A DNA stretch of 64,000 nucleotides, taken from NCBI RefSeq assembly GCF_037969725.1, contig NZ_CP150203.1, positions 2,558,001-2,622,000 of the forward strand, in the 5' to 3' direction. The notes beneath the pieces are model-generated. The model did no database searches and was not told the DNA's origin. It was given only the letters and a program-made list of their open reading frames with translations. This stretch comes from Paenibacillus sp. FSL W8-0426. GTDB lineage: Bacteria; Bacillota; Bacilli; Paenibacillales; Paenibacillaceae. Of the stretch, positions 35,933-45,156 are shown one piece after another (the stretch's first letter is position 1; every line of letters starts with the position of its first letter). Made by a program: the position numbers and the translations under genes.

Positions 35933-37159
35933 ATGAAAAAAACGTTGGTTTCATTAACTCCACAGCCTGCGTCGCGGGTACGCATGGCACTGATTTTGGG
36001 AACCTTGTCCGCCTTTGGACCGTTGTCCCTCGATATGTATTTGCCTGCGCTGCCCGTGCTGGCCGAGGATTTTCAATCTTCGCCGTCCTATGCCCAGCTT
36101 AGCCTGACGGCCTGCATGGTAGGTTTGGCCGCAGGGCAGCTGCTGGCCGGACCGATGAGCGACGTTCGCGGACGACGCACACCTCTTATTTTCGGACTGA
36201 TTCTATATACGCTCGCCTCCGTGCTGTGTCTGGTTAGCCCAACGATGGGTTCGTTCATCGTACTGCGGTTCATCCAGGGAGCTGCCGGGGCTGCCGGCAT
36301 CGTCATCTCCCGCGCGGTGGCCAGGGATGCTTACGAGGGACCGGAACTGACCCGGTTTTTCTCGCTGCTGATGCTGGTTAACGGGGTGGCTCCAATCGCG
36401 GCGCCTGTTATCGGCGGGCAATTGCTCGCATTTACGTCATGGAGAGGCGTATTCATATTGCTGTCGCTGATCGGAGTCCTCACGCTGCTTGCCGTCATTT
36501 TCGGTTTGGGCGAAACGCTGCCGGCCGAACGCAGGTCGAGCGGCGGCCTGAAACAAACGCTGTCGACCTTCGGCAATATTACGCGTGACCGTCTGTTCAT
36601 GGGTTATGCCTTGACGCAAGGTTTTGTGGGTGCAGGCATGTTTGCGTACATATCGGGTTCGCCGTTTGTCCTGCAAAAGGTGTACGGCATTTCTCCGCAG
36701 ATGTTCAGCCTTTGCTTCGCCATTAATGGGCTGGGCATCATCATCGCCAGCCAGGTGGCCGGCCGTTTGGCTGGAAAGGTGAGCGAAACGCGTTTGCTCG
36801 TCGCCGGATTGGCCATGGCCGTGGTCGGAGGGATTTCCCTGCTTGTGGCGATATTGCTGGGTGGACCGCTGTTCAGCGTGCTGATCCCGCTGTTTTTGGT
36901 CGTATCCAGCGTCGGGCTTGTCAACACCGCTTCCTTTGCGTTAGCCATGGCCAATCAGGGGAAATCCGCAGGCAGCGCTTCAGCGCTGATCGGCGTCATG
37001 ACGTTTTTGTTCGGCGGGCTTGTGGCCCCACTCGTCGGTTTGGGCGGGGAAGGAACGGCGGTGCCGATGGCGATCGTCATTGCCTGTGCGGATCTGGGCG
37101 CATTGCTGATCTATGCATGGATGGTCGGTGCTCGCAGCAAGGTAGCGTCCATCCGCTAA
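35933..37159 (+). CDS. Bcr/CflA-family drug efflux transporter (MFS)
   Basis: 408 residues, 12 membrane helices. The Bcr/CflA start is clear: LGTLSAFGPLSLDMYLPALP, then GQLLAGPMSDVRGRRTP and IQGAAGAAGIVISRAVARD. Such pumps export bicyclomycin, chloramphenicol or other small molecules by proton antiport. The ATG at 35933 follows a TTG that could also serve as the start. It begins 44 bp after relP in the same direction and may be co-transcribed. Confidence 0.92.
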   Translation: MKKTLVSLTPQPASRVRMALILGTLSAFGPLSLDMYLPALPVLAEDFQSSPSYAQLSLTACMVGLAAGQLLAGPMSDVRGRRTPLIFGLILYTLASVLCLVSPTMGSFIVLRFIQGAAGAAGIVISRAVARDAYEGPELTRFFSLLMLVNGVAPIAAPVIGGQLLAFTSWRGVFILLSLIGVLTLLAVIFGLGETLPAERRSSGGLKQTLSTFGNITRDRLFMGYALTQGFVGAGMFAYISGSPFVLQKVYGISPQMFSLCFAINGLGIIIASQVAGRLAGKVSETRLLVAGLAMAVVGGISLLVAILLGGPLFSVLIPLFLVVSSVGLVNTASFALAMANQGKSAGSASALIGVMTFLFGGLVAPLVGLGGEGTAVPMAIVIACADLGALLIYAWMVGARSKVASIR

Positions 37160-37162
37160 ACG

Positions 37163-37211
37163 AAAAGCGTTCCAACTGGCAGCCTGGTCTGCCTGTCGGA
37201 ACGCTTTTTTT
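37163..37211 (+). terminator. Terminator after the Bcr/CflA gene
   Basis: AAAAGCGTTCC pairs with GGAACGCTTTT, followed by further T. Confidence 0.93.
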
Positions 37212-37337
37212 CTCGGCAAAGCGCAAACAAAACCTGCGTGTTGGGCAGCATACCCGTTGTCGGGAAAAGACGGAAACCGAGAACAAAGCCGAATCGATGG
37301 ATCAACGGCCTTCTCCCCGGACGCCAATGGAGCGGGA

Positions 37338-37366
37338 TTGACAATTTAGTTGATAACAATTATCAT
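37338..37366 (+). promoter_or_regulatory. Fur-box-controlled promoter
   Basis: TTGACA (37338-37343), a 17-bp spacer, and TATCAT (37361-37366). The spacer and -10 are covered by TGATAACAATTATCA (37351-37365), which matches the Bacillus Fur box TGATAATNATTATCA with one change. Binding of Fur-Fe would block RNA polymerase. Confidence 0.85.
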
Positions 37367-37487
37367 TGTCAATGGGTTTGGACAAGAATGATGTACATAT
37401 AGGAATATATGTGATTAGAACAATCCTGTCCCAATTTCGCATAATCACATTCCAATGTTCGGGGTCATATAGAAGGGGGTCACTACC

Positions 37488-38504
37488 TTGTTCGGAAAAA
37501 AACAAAAGATGATCATGCTGCTGATTACGGTCATGGTCATGTCCATCTGGCTGGCAGCATGCGGGTCGAAGCCGGCAGAGAACGGCGCGGCAACCGGTGA
37601 AAATTCGTCGACAGCCACAGAGAACAATACCGCTTCCGAAGGAGAAACGAAGACTGAAGCTCCTGCAGAAAAAACGATGACGGACGCCATGGGTCACGAA
37701 GTCGTCATTCCGGCCCATCCGGAGCGCATTATCGCCTCTTATCTGGAAGACCATTTGGTAACGCTTGGCGTGAAACCTGTTGCTCAATGGTCCGTGACCA
37801 ATGGCACCCAGGATTACTTGGCTAAGGATCTGGACGGCATTCCGACGATTTCCTTCGATCTTCCTTTTGAGGAAGTAGCGGGTTACAGCCCGGATCTGAT
37901 CATTATCGGTTCGGAGAGCCAGGTTGAAGGCGGCAAATATGAACAATACAGCAAAATCGCTCCGACGTATGTGCTTGGCGACGAAATCAACAGTGATTGG
38001 CGCAAAGCGCTGCTGAAAATCGGCGAAATTTTGAACAAGAGCGCTGAAGCTCAAAAAGCGCTTGATGACTATGATGTGAAAGCCAAAGAATACAAAGAAA
38101 AAATCAATGCGGTAACCGGGGGTACGAAATCTGCTGCAGCAGTTTGGCTGGTGGGCGGCAAGTTCTTCATCGTCAGCGACAATGTATCCAGCGGTGAAGT
38201 GATGTACAACGAGCTTGGCTTGTCCGAGCCTGACGTGGTGAAAGAAATTTCGGCTACGGCTACAGGCAACTGGTCCTCGATTTCGTTGGAGAAGCTGGCA
38301 GAGATGAACGTGGACTACCTGTTCTTTGTGAACAGCGACAAGGATGCGGGGGCAGAAGCGCTGAAAGATCCAGTGTGGCAGAGCATCCCGGCGGTGAAAA
38401 ACGGCAATCTCTTCGAATTTACGCGTTCCAGCAGCTGGCTGTACAGCGGTTTGCAAGCCAACACGCAAATCATGGAAGATATTCAAAGCAGCATCGTAAA
38501 ATAA
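37488..38504 (+). CDS. Iron-siderophore ABC transporter substrate-binding lipoprotein
   Basis: 338 residues from a TTG start with AGAAGGGGG upstream. The signal peptide ends in a lipobox, LAACGS. A Ser/Thr/Glu-rich linker (about 27-62) leads to the type III periplasmic-binding fold (MTDAMGHEVVIPAHPERI near its start) of the FhuD/FecB group. It captures ferric siderophore outside the membrane. The upstream Fur box indicates induction under iron starvation. No permease or ATPase gene is adjacent, so it probably uses components encoded elsewhere. Confidence 0.93.
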   Translation: MFGKKQKMIMLLITVMVMSIWLAACGSKPAENGAATGENSSTATENNTASEGETKTEAPAEKTMTDAMGHEVVIPAHPERIIASYLEDHLVTLGVKPVAQWSVTNGTQDYLAKDLDGIPTISFDLPFEEVAGYSPDLIIIGSESQVEGGKYEQYSKIAPTYVLGDEINSDWRKALLKIGEILNKSAEAQKALDDYDVKAKEYKEKINAVTGGTKSAAAVWLVGGKFFIVSDNVSSGEVMYNELGLSEPDVVKEISATATGNWSSISLEKLAEMNVDYLFFVNSDKDAGAEALKDPVWQSIPAVKNGNLFEFTRSSSWLYSGLQANTQIMEDIQSSIVK

Positions 38505-38539
38505 GATGTGTTTCCTGCATGAACGGAACAAACAAAGCG

Positions 38540-38572
38540 AACTCCTTGGCGCATGACGCCAGGGAGTTTTTT
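38540..38572 (+). terminator. Terminator after the siderophore-binding protein
   Basis: AACTCCTTGGCG pairs with CGCCAGGGAGTT, loop CATGA, then T-rich. Confidence 0.92.
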
Positions 38573-38648
38573 GCGCGAAATGGCCGAATCCCGGCAGCTG
38601 CATGTATAATGGTGAGACCATCACTACAGGCCAAGAAAGGAAGATCAC

Positions 38649-39272
38649 ATGACACATACTTTAGATCCACAGCAATTGACGCAGAAGGAAAATTACAAAC
38701 TGATGAGCGGATCGGTCGTGCCTCGTCCCATTGCCTTTGTCACAACGAGGACAGAGGACGGGCAGACGATCAATGCCGCGCCGTTCAGCTTTTTTAATGT
38801 GGTGAGCTCCGATCCGCCGATTCTGTCGATATCGATTCAGCGCAAGGCAGGGGGCATGAAGGATACGGCAAGGAACGTGCTGGCCGGCAAGGAACTCGTT
38901 GTGCACATTTGTGACGAATCGATCGTCCCGGACATGAACGAAACGGCAGCGCTGCTCGAGCCGCATGAGAGTGAGCTTGAGCGGACCAGCCTGACGACCG
39001 TACCGAGCAAGGCTGTAGATGTGCCCGGCATCGCCGAGGCATTGATCCGCATGGAGTGCCGCCTGCATCAGCACATTCCGATTTTGAATGATGAAGGCAC
39101 AGTGGTCACTGACCTGCTGCTTGTGCGGATCGTTCAATATCATTTTGACGAGAAGGTATACGATCCGTCGACCGGGTACATTTTGATGGACCACTTGAAG
39201 CCCGTGAGCCGGCTAGCCGGAAACGATTATGCCAAGCTTGGCGAGCGGTTTACGGTGGTAAGACCGGTATAG
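38649..39272 (+). CDS. Flavin reductase-like FMN-binding protein
   Basis: 207 residues of the flavin-reductase split-barrel family. The FMN loop is SGSVVPRPIAFVTTR, followed by NAAPFSFFNVVSSDPPIL. Such enzymes supply reduced flavin to monooxygenases or reduce other acceptors. GAAAGGAAG precedes the ATG. It has its own strong terminator and lies two elements upstream of the polyketide operon, which includes an FAD enzyme; a link is speculative. Confidence 0.88.
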   Translation: MTHTLDPQQLTQKENYKLMSGSVVPRPIAFVTTRTEDGQTINAAPFSFFNVVSSDPPILSISIQRKAGGMKDTARNVLAGKELVVHICDESIVPDMNETAALLEPHESELERTSLTTVPSKAVDVPGIAEALIRMECRLHQHIPILNDEGTVVTDLLLVRIVQYHFDEKVYDPSTGYILMDHLKPVSRLAGNDYAKLGERFTVVRPV

Positions 39273-39332
39273 TTTCAGCGTTCGGATCATGCATCCGAAA
39301 CGAGAAACAGATTATCCGCATATTAGTTGTTG

Positions 39333-39379
39333 AAGGGGGGGAAGCACATGCCGCAAGGCATGTGCTTCCCCCCCTTTTT
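39333..39379 (+). terminator. Strong terminator: 20-bp stem with GCAA tetraloop
   Basis: AAGGGGGGGAAGCACATGCC pairs perfectly with its complement across a GCAA loop (39353-39356), ending in T5. Confidence 0.96.
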
Positions 39380-39450
39380 GCGCTGGAAACATAATACGGC
39401 TCAAACGCGAATAGACTTGTACCATATCTTACGCACGAGTGATCTATATA

Positions 39451-39665
39451 GGTTGAACTAGCATTTACACGATAACGGAGAGGACAGAAAGAATCTGGAG
39501 AAGCGAAGCGGTTCTAAAAGCTTTCTGAAAGAAAGCTGCTTCGGAAGCACAGGCTTATCACCGGATTTTACCCTTGAAAAGGGATTAAAAAAATCTGGGG
39601 ATAAGGGCGAACGGAAGATGGTTCTGACCACGTAGTAGCTCCGTGTAAAAATCATTGGTTGAACT
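39451..39665 (+). repeat. Structured dispersed repeat, copy 2, with terminal inverted and flanking direct repeats
   Basis: Same core as 9836-9977. CGAAGC (39504-39509) pairs with GCTTCG (39538-39543); inside it AGCTTTC (39519-39525) pairs with GAAAGCT (39531-39537) around TGAAA. Copy 2 has an extra long hairpin at 39553-39605 (CTTATC...GATAAG with CCGGATTTT/AAAATCTGG and a GAAA loop). TTTACACG (39464-39471) and CGTGTAAA (39642-39649) bound it as inverted repeats, and GGTTGAACT occurs outside both ends (39451-39459, 39657-39665). It ends 40 bp before the polyketide synthase start. Confidence 0.72.
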
Positions 39666-39705
39666 TATGTGTCAGAATAAGGCGGAATGAAGGGGGACAA
39701 GCGAC

Positions 39706-40860
39706 ATGAACCAGCATGCAGGGATGGCGAGCGCCGGAATTCTGGGCATCGGGACGGCGCTGCCGGAGCATCGCATCGAACAGAAGGACGTTGCGTCAAG
39801 GTTAGCCGTGGCATTGGCGGACGAGCCTGATTCCAGAAGGTGGGCGAAAAGGATTTTCAATCAGTGCGGCGTTGAAACGAGGTATACGTGCGAGCCGAAT
39901 TTGCTTGAACCGGTGGAGGGGTGCCGGTATTTGTATTCAACCTCATCAGAGAACGTTCCGCTGACCCGGGAACGCATGGACAAATACAAGGCGGCGGCCA
40001 TTCCGCTTGGGATGGAGGCTGCCACCCGCGCGCTGGAGGACGCCGCGGTGGCTCCTGCCGAGATTAGCCACCTGATCACGGTGAGCTGCACAGGGCAGTT
40101 TCTGCCCGGCCTGGACGTACGGATCGTTCAACAGCTGGAGCTGCATCCCGGCGTACAGCGCATTCCGCTTGTGTTTCAAGGCTGCGCTGCCGGACTAAAG
40201 GCCATTCAAATGGCCAATGCCATCGTAAGATCAGACCCGAACGCCAAGGCGTTGATCGTGTGCGTGGAGCTCTGCACCTTGCATTTTCAACCATCGGCCA
40301 AGCGGGACGACCTGTATGCGGCATCGTTTTTCGGCGACGGCGCATCGGCGTGTATCGTGGGATCAGCGGACTTCGGAAACGGCGACCTGTTCGAATTGGG
40401 CGAGGGAGACTCCGTGCTTCTTCCTGCCTGCTCCGAAGAAATGATATGGGAAGTCGGCAATACCGGCTTTGATCTGTATCTGTCTCCGCAAATTCCAAGG
40501 CTGTTGGAACATCATCTCGGGAAGGCTGCGGAACGTGTGCTGGCGAGGGGTGAACGACCGGACATTTGGGCGATCCATCCGGGAGGCCGGGGCATCGTGG
40601 ATGCCGTGCAGAAGCTGTACGGCTTGTCGGACGAGCAGGTTTCGTACAGCCGGAGCATATTGCGGGATTACGGCAACCTGTCGTCGGTCACGATTATGTT
40701 TGTACTTCATGCGATCAGAGAGGGCTACAGAAATACCCTCCAAACTTCCCGCGGCATTGCGCTTGCGTTCGGGCCGGGAATTACGGCCGAAATGTTGCCT
40801 TTTACCTACGTTCCATCCCGAGTGCCCGAACCGGAGCCTGTCCATCATGGCCGGCTTTAA
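39706..40860 (+). CDS. Type III polyketide synthase (chalcone/stilbene synthase family)
   Basis: 384 residues. Extends acyl-CoA starters with malonyl-CoA on a single Cys-His-Asn active site. The Cys is in VFQGCAAGLKA, the His in WAIHPGGRGI, and the Asn in RDYGNLSSVTI. Bacterial relatives such as BpsA/SrsA make long-chain alkylpyrones or alkylresorcinols; the product here is not known. It is the first gene of a tight operon with a methyltransferase, an FAD oxidoreductase and an MMPL exporter. The ATG follows GAAGGGGGACA. Confidence 0.95.
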   Translation: MNQHAGMASAGILGIGTALPEHRIEQKDVASRLAVALADEPDSRRWAKRIFNQCGVETRYTCEPNLLEPVEGCRYLYSTSSENVPLTRERMDKYKAAAIPLGMEAATRALEDAAVAPAEISHLITVSCTGQFLPGLDVRIVQQLELHPGVQRIPLVFQGCAAGLKAIQMANAIVRSDPNAKALIVCVELCTLHFQPSAKRDDLYAASFFGDGASACIVGSADFGNGDLFELGEGDSVLLPACSEEMIWEVGNTGFDLYLSPQIPRLLEHHLGKAAERVLARGERPDIWAIHPGGRGIVDAVQKLYGLSDEQVSYSRSILRDYGNLSSVTIMFVLHAIREGYRNTLQTSRGIALAFGPGITAEMLPFTYVPSRVPEPEPVHHGRL

Positions 40861-41602
40861 CTGGTTGGCAGAAAGAGCGACCCGACCGGAACTCATGGAT
40901 GAACCGGCCATGGGTGCAGGAACGGAACTCAGGCAGGCTCACCGCCATCTGCGGTGGCTGAATCACATTTTTGCCGCTTCGCGCCCCACCTTGTACGGCA
41001 TACAACGCCTTTGGGTGCATGCTGGTAAACCGGAGACGTTGTCCATCGCAGATATCGGCGCAGGTGCCGGAGACATCAACCGCCGCATCTTGCGCTGGGC
41101 AGACGGCAACCGCATTGACATGACCATCGAGCTGATCGATTTGACCATGGAGGCCTGTGAAGAGGCGAAGGTTTTATTCGCCGATGAACCGCGGATCAGG
41201 GTCAGGCAGCATGACGTTTTCGAGCTGGACAAAGGCAGTGCCGATATTGTGACCTGTGCGCAATTTCTGCATCATTTTCATGAGGAAGACGTTCCGCGCG
41301 TAGTCACTCGTATGCTGGACATATCCCGGATCGGACTGGCCATCAACGACATTCATCGCCACTGGTTGGCGTGGGCCGCCGTGTGGATGACAACCAGGCT
41401 GATTTCGCGAAACCGCTATATCCGTCACGACGGTCCGCTATCGGTGGCCAAAGGGTTTCGCGGAAGCGACTGGGAACGATTGCGTGCCGTCCTGCCTGAC
41501 GGTCAAGCCATGCAATACGCTTGGCGGCCGTTGTTCAGATATGCGGTCATTCTGCCAAAGATGAGCACAGCATGGGGGAAGGGAGCCGGAATTCAACAGT
41601 GA
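40847..41602 (+). CDS. SAM-dependent methyltransferase of the polyketide operon
   Basis: 251 residues, starting inside the synthase gene (14-bp overlap). SAM motif I is SIADIGAGAGDINR, motif II/III IELIDLTMEA, then VRQHDVFEL and VTCAQFLHHF. A class I fold with no closer assignment. Presumably it methylates the polyketide (O- or C-methylation). CGGAG lies upstream; the start ATG is otherwise chosen from conservation and overlap, and a later ATG at 40895 is possible. C-terminal hydrophobic stretches are weak. Confidence 0.88.
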   Translation: MAGFNWLAERATRPELMDEPAMGAGTELRQAHRHLRWLNHIFAASRPTLYGIQRLWVHAGKPETLSIADIGAGAGDINRRILRWADGNRIDMTIELIDLTMEACEEAKVLFADEPRIRVRQHDVFELDKGSADIVTCAQFLHHFHEEDVPRVVTRMLDISRIGLAINDIHRHWLAWAAVWMTTRLISRNRYIRHDGPLSVAKGFRGSDWERLRAVLPDGQAMQYAWRPLFRYAVILPKMSTAWGKGAGIQQ

Positions 41603-41624
41603 AGGGCGAAAGAAGGGAACCTGG

Positions 41625-42836
41625 ATGACAAAACAGGTGGACGCGGCCATCATCGGCGGCGGCATTGCCGGCAGCAGTCTGGCCATCGATTTGGCTCGCA
41701 AAGGCTGGAGCACTTTAGTGCTGGACCAGAAGGTGTTCCCCAGACACAAATCGTGCGGGGAGTTCATGAGCCCGGAAACCGGGCAGATGCTGGCCATGCT
41801 GGGGCTGGCCGAGCTGTCTCGAGAACTGCAGCCGGCCATCATTCGGGAGGCTGCCTTGATCTTTGAACATGGAGCCCGCGTCAGCATGCCGCTCCCTGGG
41901 GAAGCATGGGGCATAAGCCGCTACGCCCTTGACTTGAAGCTGCATGAGGCTGCTTTGGAGGCGGGCGCGGAGATATGGGAAGGATGCAAGGTAGAAGGCA
42001 TTGCCGAAATCCGGAGTGAACGGAGCAGGTATCCTTTGGAGAATACGGCGTACCGGTTGAACGTTGACCATCATGGACAATCGTGCATCATCGAAGCGCG
42101 GGTTGCATTCGGTGCGTGGGGCTCCCGCAGACCGAGCCGTCTGCTTCCGGCCAACGATAAGAACGCCGTAAAGGGAAAAACGGCCCGCAGAACGACAATG
42201 GGCCAACATCCCGACCAGGTTGGGGTAAAACTCCATTATGAAGGGATCACGGGCGGCGAGGCCGTCGAATTGTATTTCTGCGAGGGCGGTTACGTCGGAA
42301 TTGCTCCGATCGAAAAACAGCGGCTTAACGTCGCCGCCCTGCTGGATCTGCGGACCGTTCAAAAATGGGGGAAAAGCGTGGCCGAAATCATCGATGCGGC
42401 AGCATCCACGAATAAGGCCCTCGCCGACAGGCTCGAAGGAGGCATTCCGATTGCGGACACGTCCACGGCCCAGTCTCCTGTCCGGATCACCTCCCGCCCG
42501 GAGCCATGGGGAACCGTGCCGCATATCGGTGATGCCGCCATGGTCATCCCGCCGCTGTGCGGGGACGGGATGTCGATTGCGCTCCGCTCGGCGCTTCAGG
42601 CAAGCAGCGTCGCCGAGCTGTATTTAAACGGAAGCATTTCGCATGACGGTTGGAAACGAAAGCATATCAGCCGATTGCAGCGCGAGTTTGGAAGGGTGTT
42701 AAAGGTTGGCGGACTGCTGCAAGCAGCTAGCCGGGTGCCGATTCTAACAAAGATGGCTCCCGGAGCCCTTCGGCTGTTCCCTCCTCTGCGCGGCTGGATG
42801 GTGAGGGCAACACGTCTGAAAGAAACGGAACGATGA
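41625..42836 (+). CDS. FAD-dependent oxidoreductase (geranylgeranyl-reductase/PHBH-like)
   Basis: 403 residues. The FAD-binding GxGxxG is AAIIGGGIAGSSLAIDLA near the N-terminus, and the second FAD motif is HIGDAAMVIPPLCGDGMS. The CGEFMSPETG segment is typical of this group beside type III synthases. Likely oxidises or hydroxylates the polyketide ring, or reduces a double bond; the direction cannot be told. It starts 22 bp after the methyltransferase. Confidence 0.92.
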   Translation: MTKQVDAAIIGGGIAGSSLAIDLARKGWSTLVLDQKVFPRHKSCGEFMSPETGQMLAMLGLAELSRELQPAIIREAALIFEHGARVSMPLPGEAWGISRYALDLKLHEAALEAGAEIWEGCKVEGIAEIRSERSRYPLENTAYRLNVDHHGQSCIIEARVAFGAWGSRRPSRLLPANDKNAVKGKTARRTTMGQHPDQVGVKLHYEGITGGEAVELYFCEGGYVGIAPIEKQRLNVAALLDLRTVQKWGKSVAEIIDAAASTNKALADRLEGGIPIADTSTAQSPVRITSRPEPWGTVPHIGDAAMVIPPLCGDGMSIALRSALQASSVAELYLNGSISHDGWKRKHISRLQREFGRVLKVGGLLQAASRVPILTKMAPGALRLFPPLRGWMVRATRLKETER

Positions 42837-42860
42837 ATCTGATCATGAAGGAGCATGGAT

Positions 42861-45074
42861 ATGGTTTATCGCCGCCTTGCTTTCTTGATATGCCGATATC
42901 CGTGGTTCATCATGGTCTGTTGGGCATTCATTATCGCGATGTCAGCGGTCTGGGCGCTGCGGCTGCCGGACGTTGTGCAGGATCACGGGTTGAAGGTGGT
43001 TAATGGTGAGGGGGAACGCGTGCAGCGTGCTTTGAAGCAGGAGTTCGGCATGCCGATGGAGCCCGTCATCGTTGTGTTTGATAAAAATGCCAACACGCCT
43101 CATGCCGAATTCGTGGAATGGATCAAGCAGCATATCGAGCGAATGCGCGCTCTGCCGGACGTAAAATCGGTCATTTCGCCTTTCGAGCTTGGCGGAAACC
43201 GGATGTTTCAGGAGCACATGGCAGTGGTCTTTCTCGACTATGGCGATCTACCTGCCCGGCAAATGAGGGCACCGCTTGCCGAACTTCGCTCGGTCATGAA
43301 ACAGGATGCGCATGGAACGATCAGTCTCACCGGCAAAAAGGTGGTGCAGCAGGACGTAAACGCCCTGAGCTTTCGTGATCTGGAGCATGCCGAATGGTTT
43401 GGGCTGCCGCTTGCCTTGCTTGTTCTGTGTTATGCATTCCGTGGACTGCGTGCAGCCTGCTTGGCCGTATCCATGGGTATCGCCGCCGTCGTTGTTGCCA
43501 TGGGAGCTCTGGCTTTGCTGGGTCATTGCATGGAATTATCGAATTTTGTCATTAACGTCATTCCTATGGTCGGCATGGCGCTGAGTTTGGATTTTGCGTT
43601 AATTCTGCTGGGACGGTGTCGGGAAGAGTGGCACGGGGAGGGAGGCCTGGGGCAGTCAGGCATGGAGCGAATGATGCAGCAGACGCTTCGGACCGCGGGA
43701 AGAGCCGTCCTGTTTTCCGCGGCATGCGTACTGCTCGGCCTGATCGGATTGTTATGGATCCGGCTGCCGATGTTCGCAAGTGTTGCCCTTGGAGCCATCG
43801 CCGCGTTGATTGTATCGGTGCTGTTGAATTTTACCTTGCTGCCGGCGATCGCATGTTTGTATGCGCGGCATATGTTTGGCAGTAAACGCGGCGTAATCCT
43901 TCCTGATAAAACGGCTTCCAAATCCGCATGGCAGCGCTGGTCCGGTTATGTCATGAAACATCCTGTTCGCATGGCGCTGCTTGGCTCGGGCGCGCTGCTG
44001 CTGTGCGTGCTGCCGGTTCAGCACATGGAGCTTTCGGTACCCGATGCCGCCTCGTTGCCCGTATCAGCGGAATCCCGCATCGCGGCAGAACGTTTGCAGC
44101 AGTCATTTTCGGATCCGGATGTCTCGGTAATCGATATTCTGATCGGAGCAAGGGAAGAGAGATTGACCGCGGCGGACTGGAGGGCAGCTGCGGAGCTGGT
44201 GCAGCGGCTCTCCCGGGATCACGGCGTGGTTGAAGTCGAGAGCGCGTGGGGGAAATCGGCCGTCGCTTTTCCTGAATACATGACCGGGAAGCCGGGGGTT
44301 GCAAGTTCGCGGAAAGTGTCGGCGGAGCAGCGGAAAACTTGGCTGCGCAGCCATGCCTCGACCCATGCCATCCGTATGTCCGCCGTGATTCGAGGAGTGC
44401 CCGGTTCCACGGAAGCCACGGATTGGATCGAGCGGATGAAAACGACGGATGCGCAGGCGATCCCCGCAAACGTTAACGTTCTTTACGGGGGAGAAGCCGT
44501 GTACCAGGCGGAGATCATGCAGCAGGTGAAGGCCGGTTTGCCCAAGGTGCTCGTGTTTGTCGTCGTTTCCAATTACATCGTGCTGCTCGCGGCATTTCGT
44601 TCATTGTTGATTCCGATCAAAGCGATCCTGATGAATTTGCTTAGCCTGGCCGCATCCTTCGGGATTCTTGCCGTCGTATTTAATCAGGGGCACCTTGGTA
44701 TAGAGGCTACGCCGATTGCCATCATGATTCCGGCATTCATCGCCGGCCTCGTGTTTGGCATTTCCATGGATTACGGCGTGTTCATGCTCTCTCGAATCCA
44801 GGAAGCCTATCGGCTTACGGGGAACAGCGACCTGGCGGTACAGCGCGGACTGGCTTCTTCGGGACGGCTGATTACGTCGGCCGCGACCATTTTGCTGGCG
44901 GTGACGATTCCGTTTGCCTTCGGGGACGTGTCGGGCGTGAAGCAATTGGGCGTCGGCATTACGGCCGCGGTAATCATCGACGTAACCGTCATCCGGCTGA
45001 TCCTTGTTCCGGCGTTGATGAAACTGATGGGCAGATGGAACTGGTGGCTGCCTGGTTGTATCCCGGGACGTTAA
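42861..45074 (+). CDS. MMPL/RND-family transporter of the polyketide operon
   Basis: 737 residues with two repeats of the RND/MMPL fold: a helix near the N-terminus, a large outer loop, five or six helices, then the same order again. The hallmark SLDFALILLGRCRE and the later GISMDYGVFMLSRIQEAY contain the charged residues of the proton relay. MMPL proteins export lipids such as mycobacterial polyketides. Translation starts at ATG 42861, 7 nt after AAGGAG; the ATG at 42855 is too close. As last gene it probably exports the operon's lipid product. Confidence 0.92.
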   Translation: MVYRRLAFLICRYPWFIMVCWAFIIAMSAVWALRLPDVVQDHGLKVVNGEGERVQRALKQEFGMPMEPVIVVFDKNANTPHAEFVEWIKQHIERMRALPDVKSVISPFELGGNRMFQEHMAVVFLDYGDLPARQMRAPLAELRSVMKQDAHGTISLTGKKVVQQDVNALSFRDLEHAEWFGLPLALLVLCYAFRGLRAACLAVSMGIAAVVVAMGALALLGHCMELSNFVINVIPMVGMALSLDFALILLGRCREEWHGEGGLGQSGMERMMQQTLRTAGRAVLFSAACVLLGLIGLLWIRLPMFASVALGAIAALIVSVLLNFTLLPAIACLYARHMFGSKRGVILPDKTASKSAWQRWSGYVMKHPVRMALLGSGALLLCVLPVQHMELSVPDAASLPVSAESRIAAERLQQSFSDPDVSVIDILIGAREERLTAADWRAAAELVQRLSRDHGVVEVESAWGKSAVAFPEYMTGKPGVASSRKVSAEQRKTWLRSHASTHAIRMSAVIRGVPGSTEATDWIERMKTTDAQAIPANVNVLYGGEAVYQAEIMQQVKAGLPKVLVFVVVSNYIVLLAAFRSLLIPIKAILMNLLSLAASFGILAVVFNQGHLGIEATPIAIMIPAFIAGLVFGISMDYGVFMLSRIQEAYRLTGNSDLAVQRGLASSGRLITSAATILLAVTIPFAFGDVSGVKQLGVGITAAVIIDVTVIRLILVPALMKLMGRWNWWLPGCIPGR

Positions 45075-45156
45075 GCTGAATTTTTCATGCTGCAAGGGGA
45101 GCTTGGAACAGGAACAAGGATGATTTACGAGAAAAGGCATGGAGTTATGTTGGGGG

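Noticed and set aside
37302..38657. Minus-strand open frame of 451 codons
   Set aside because: Antisense to the siderophore-binding lipoprotein and across its promoter and terminator. No family resemblance.
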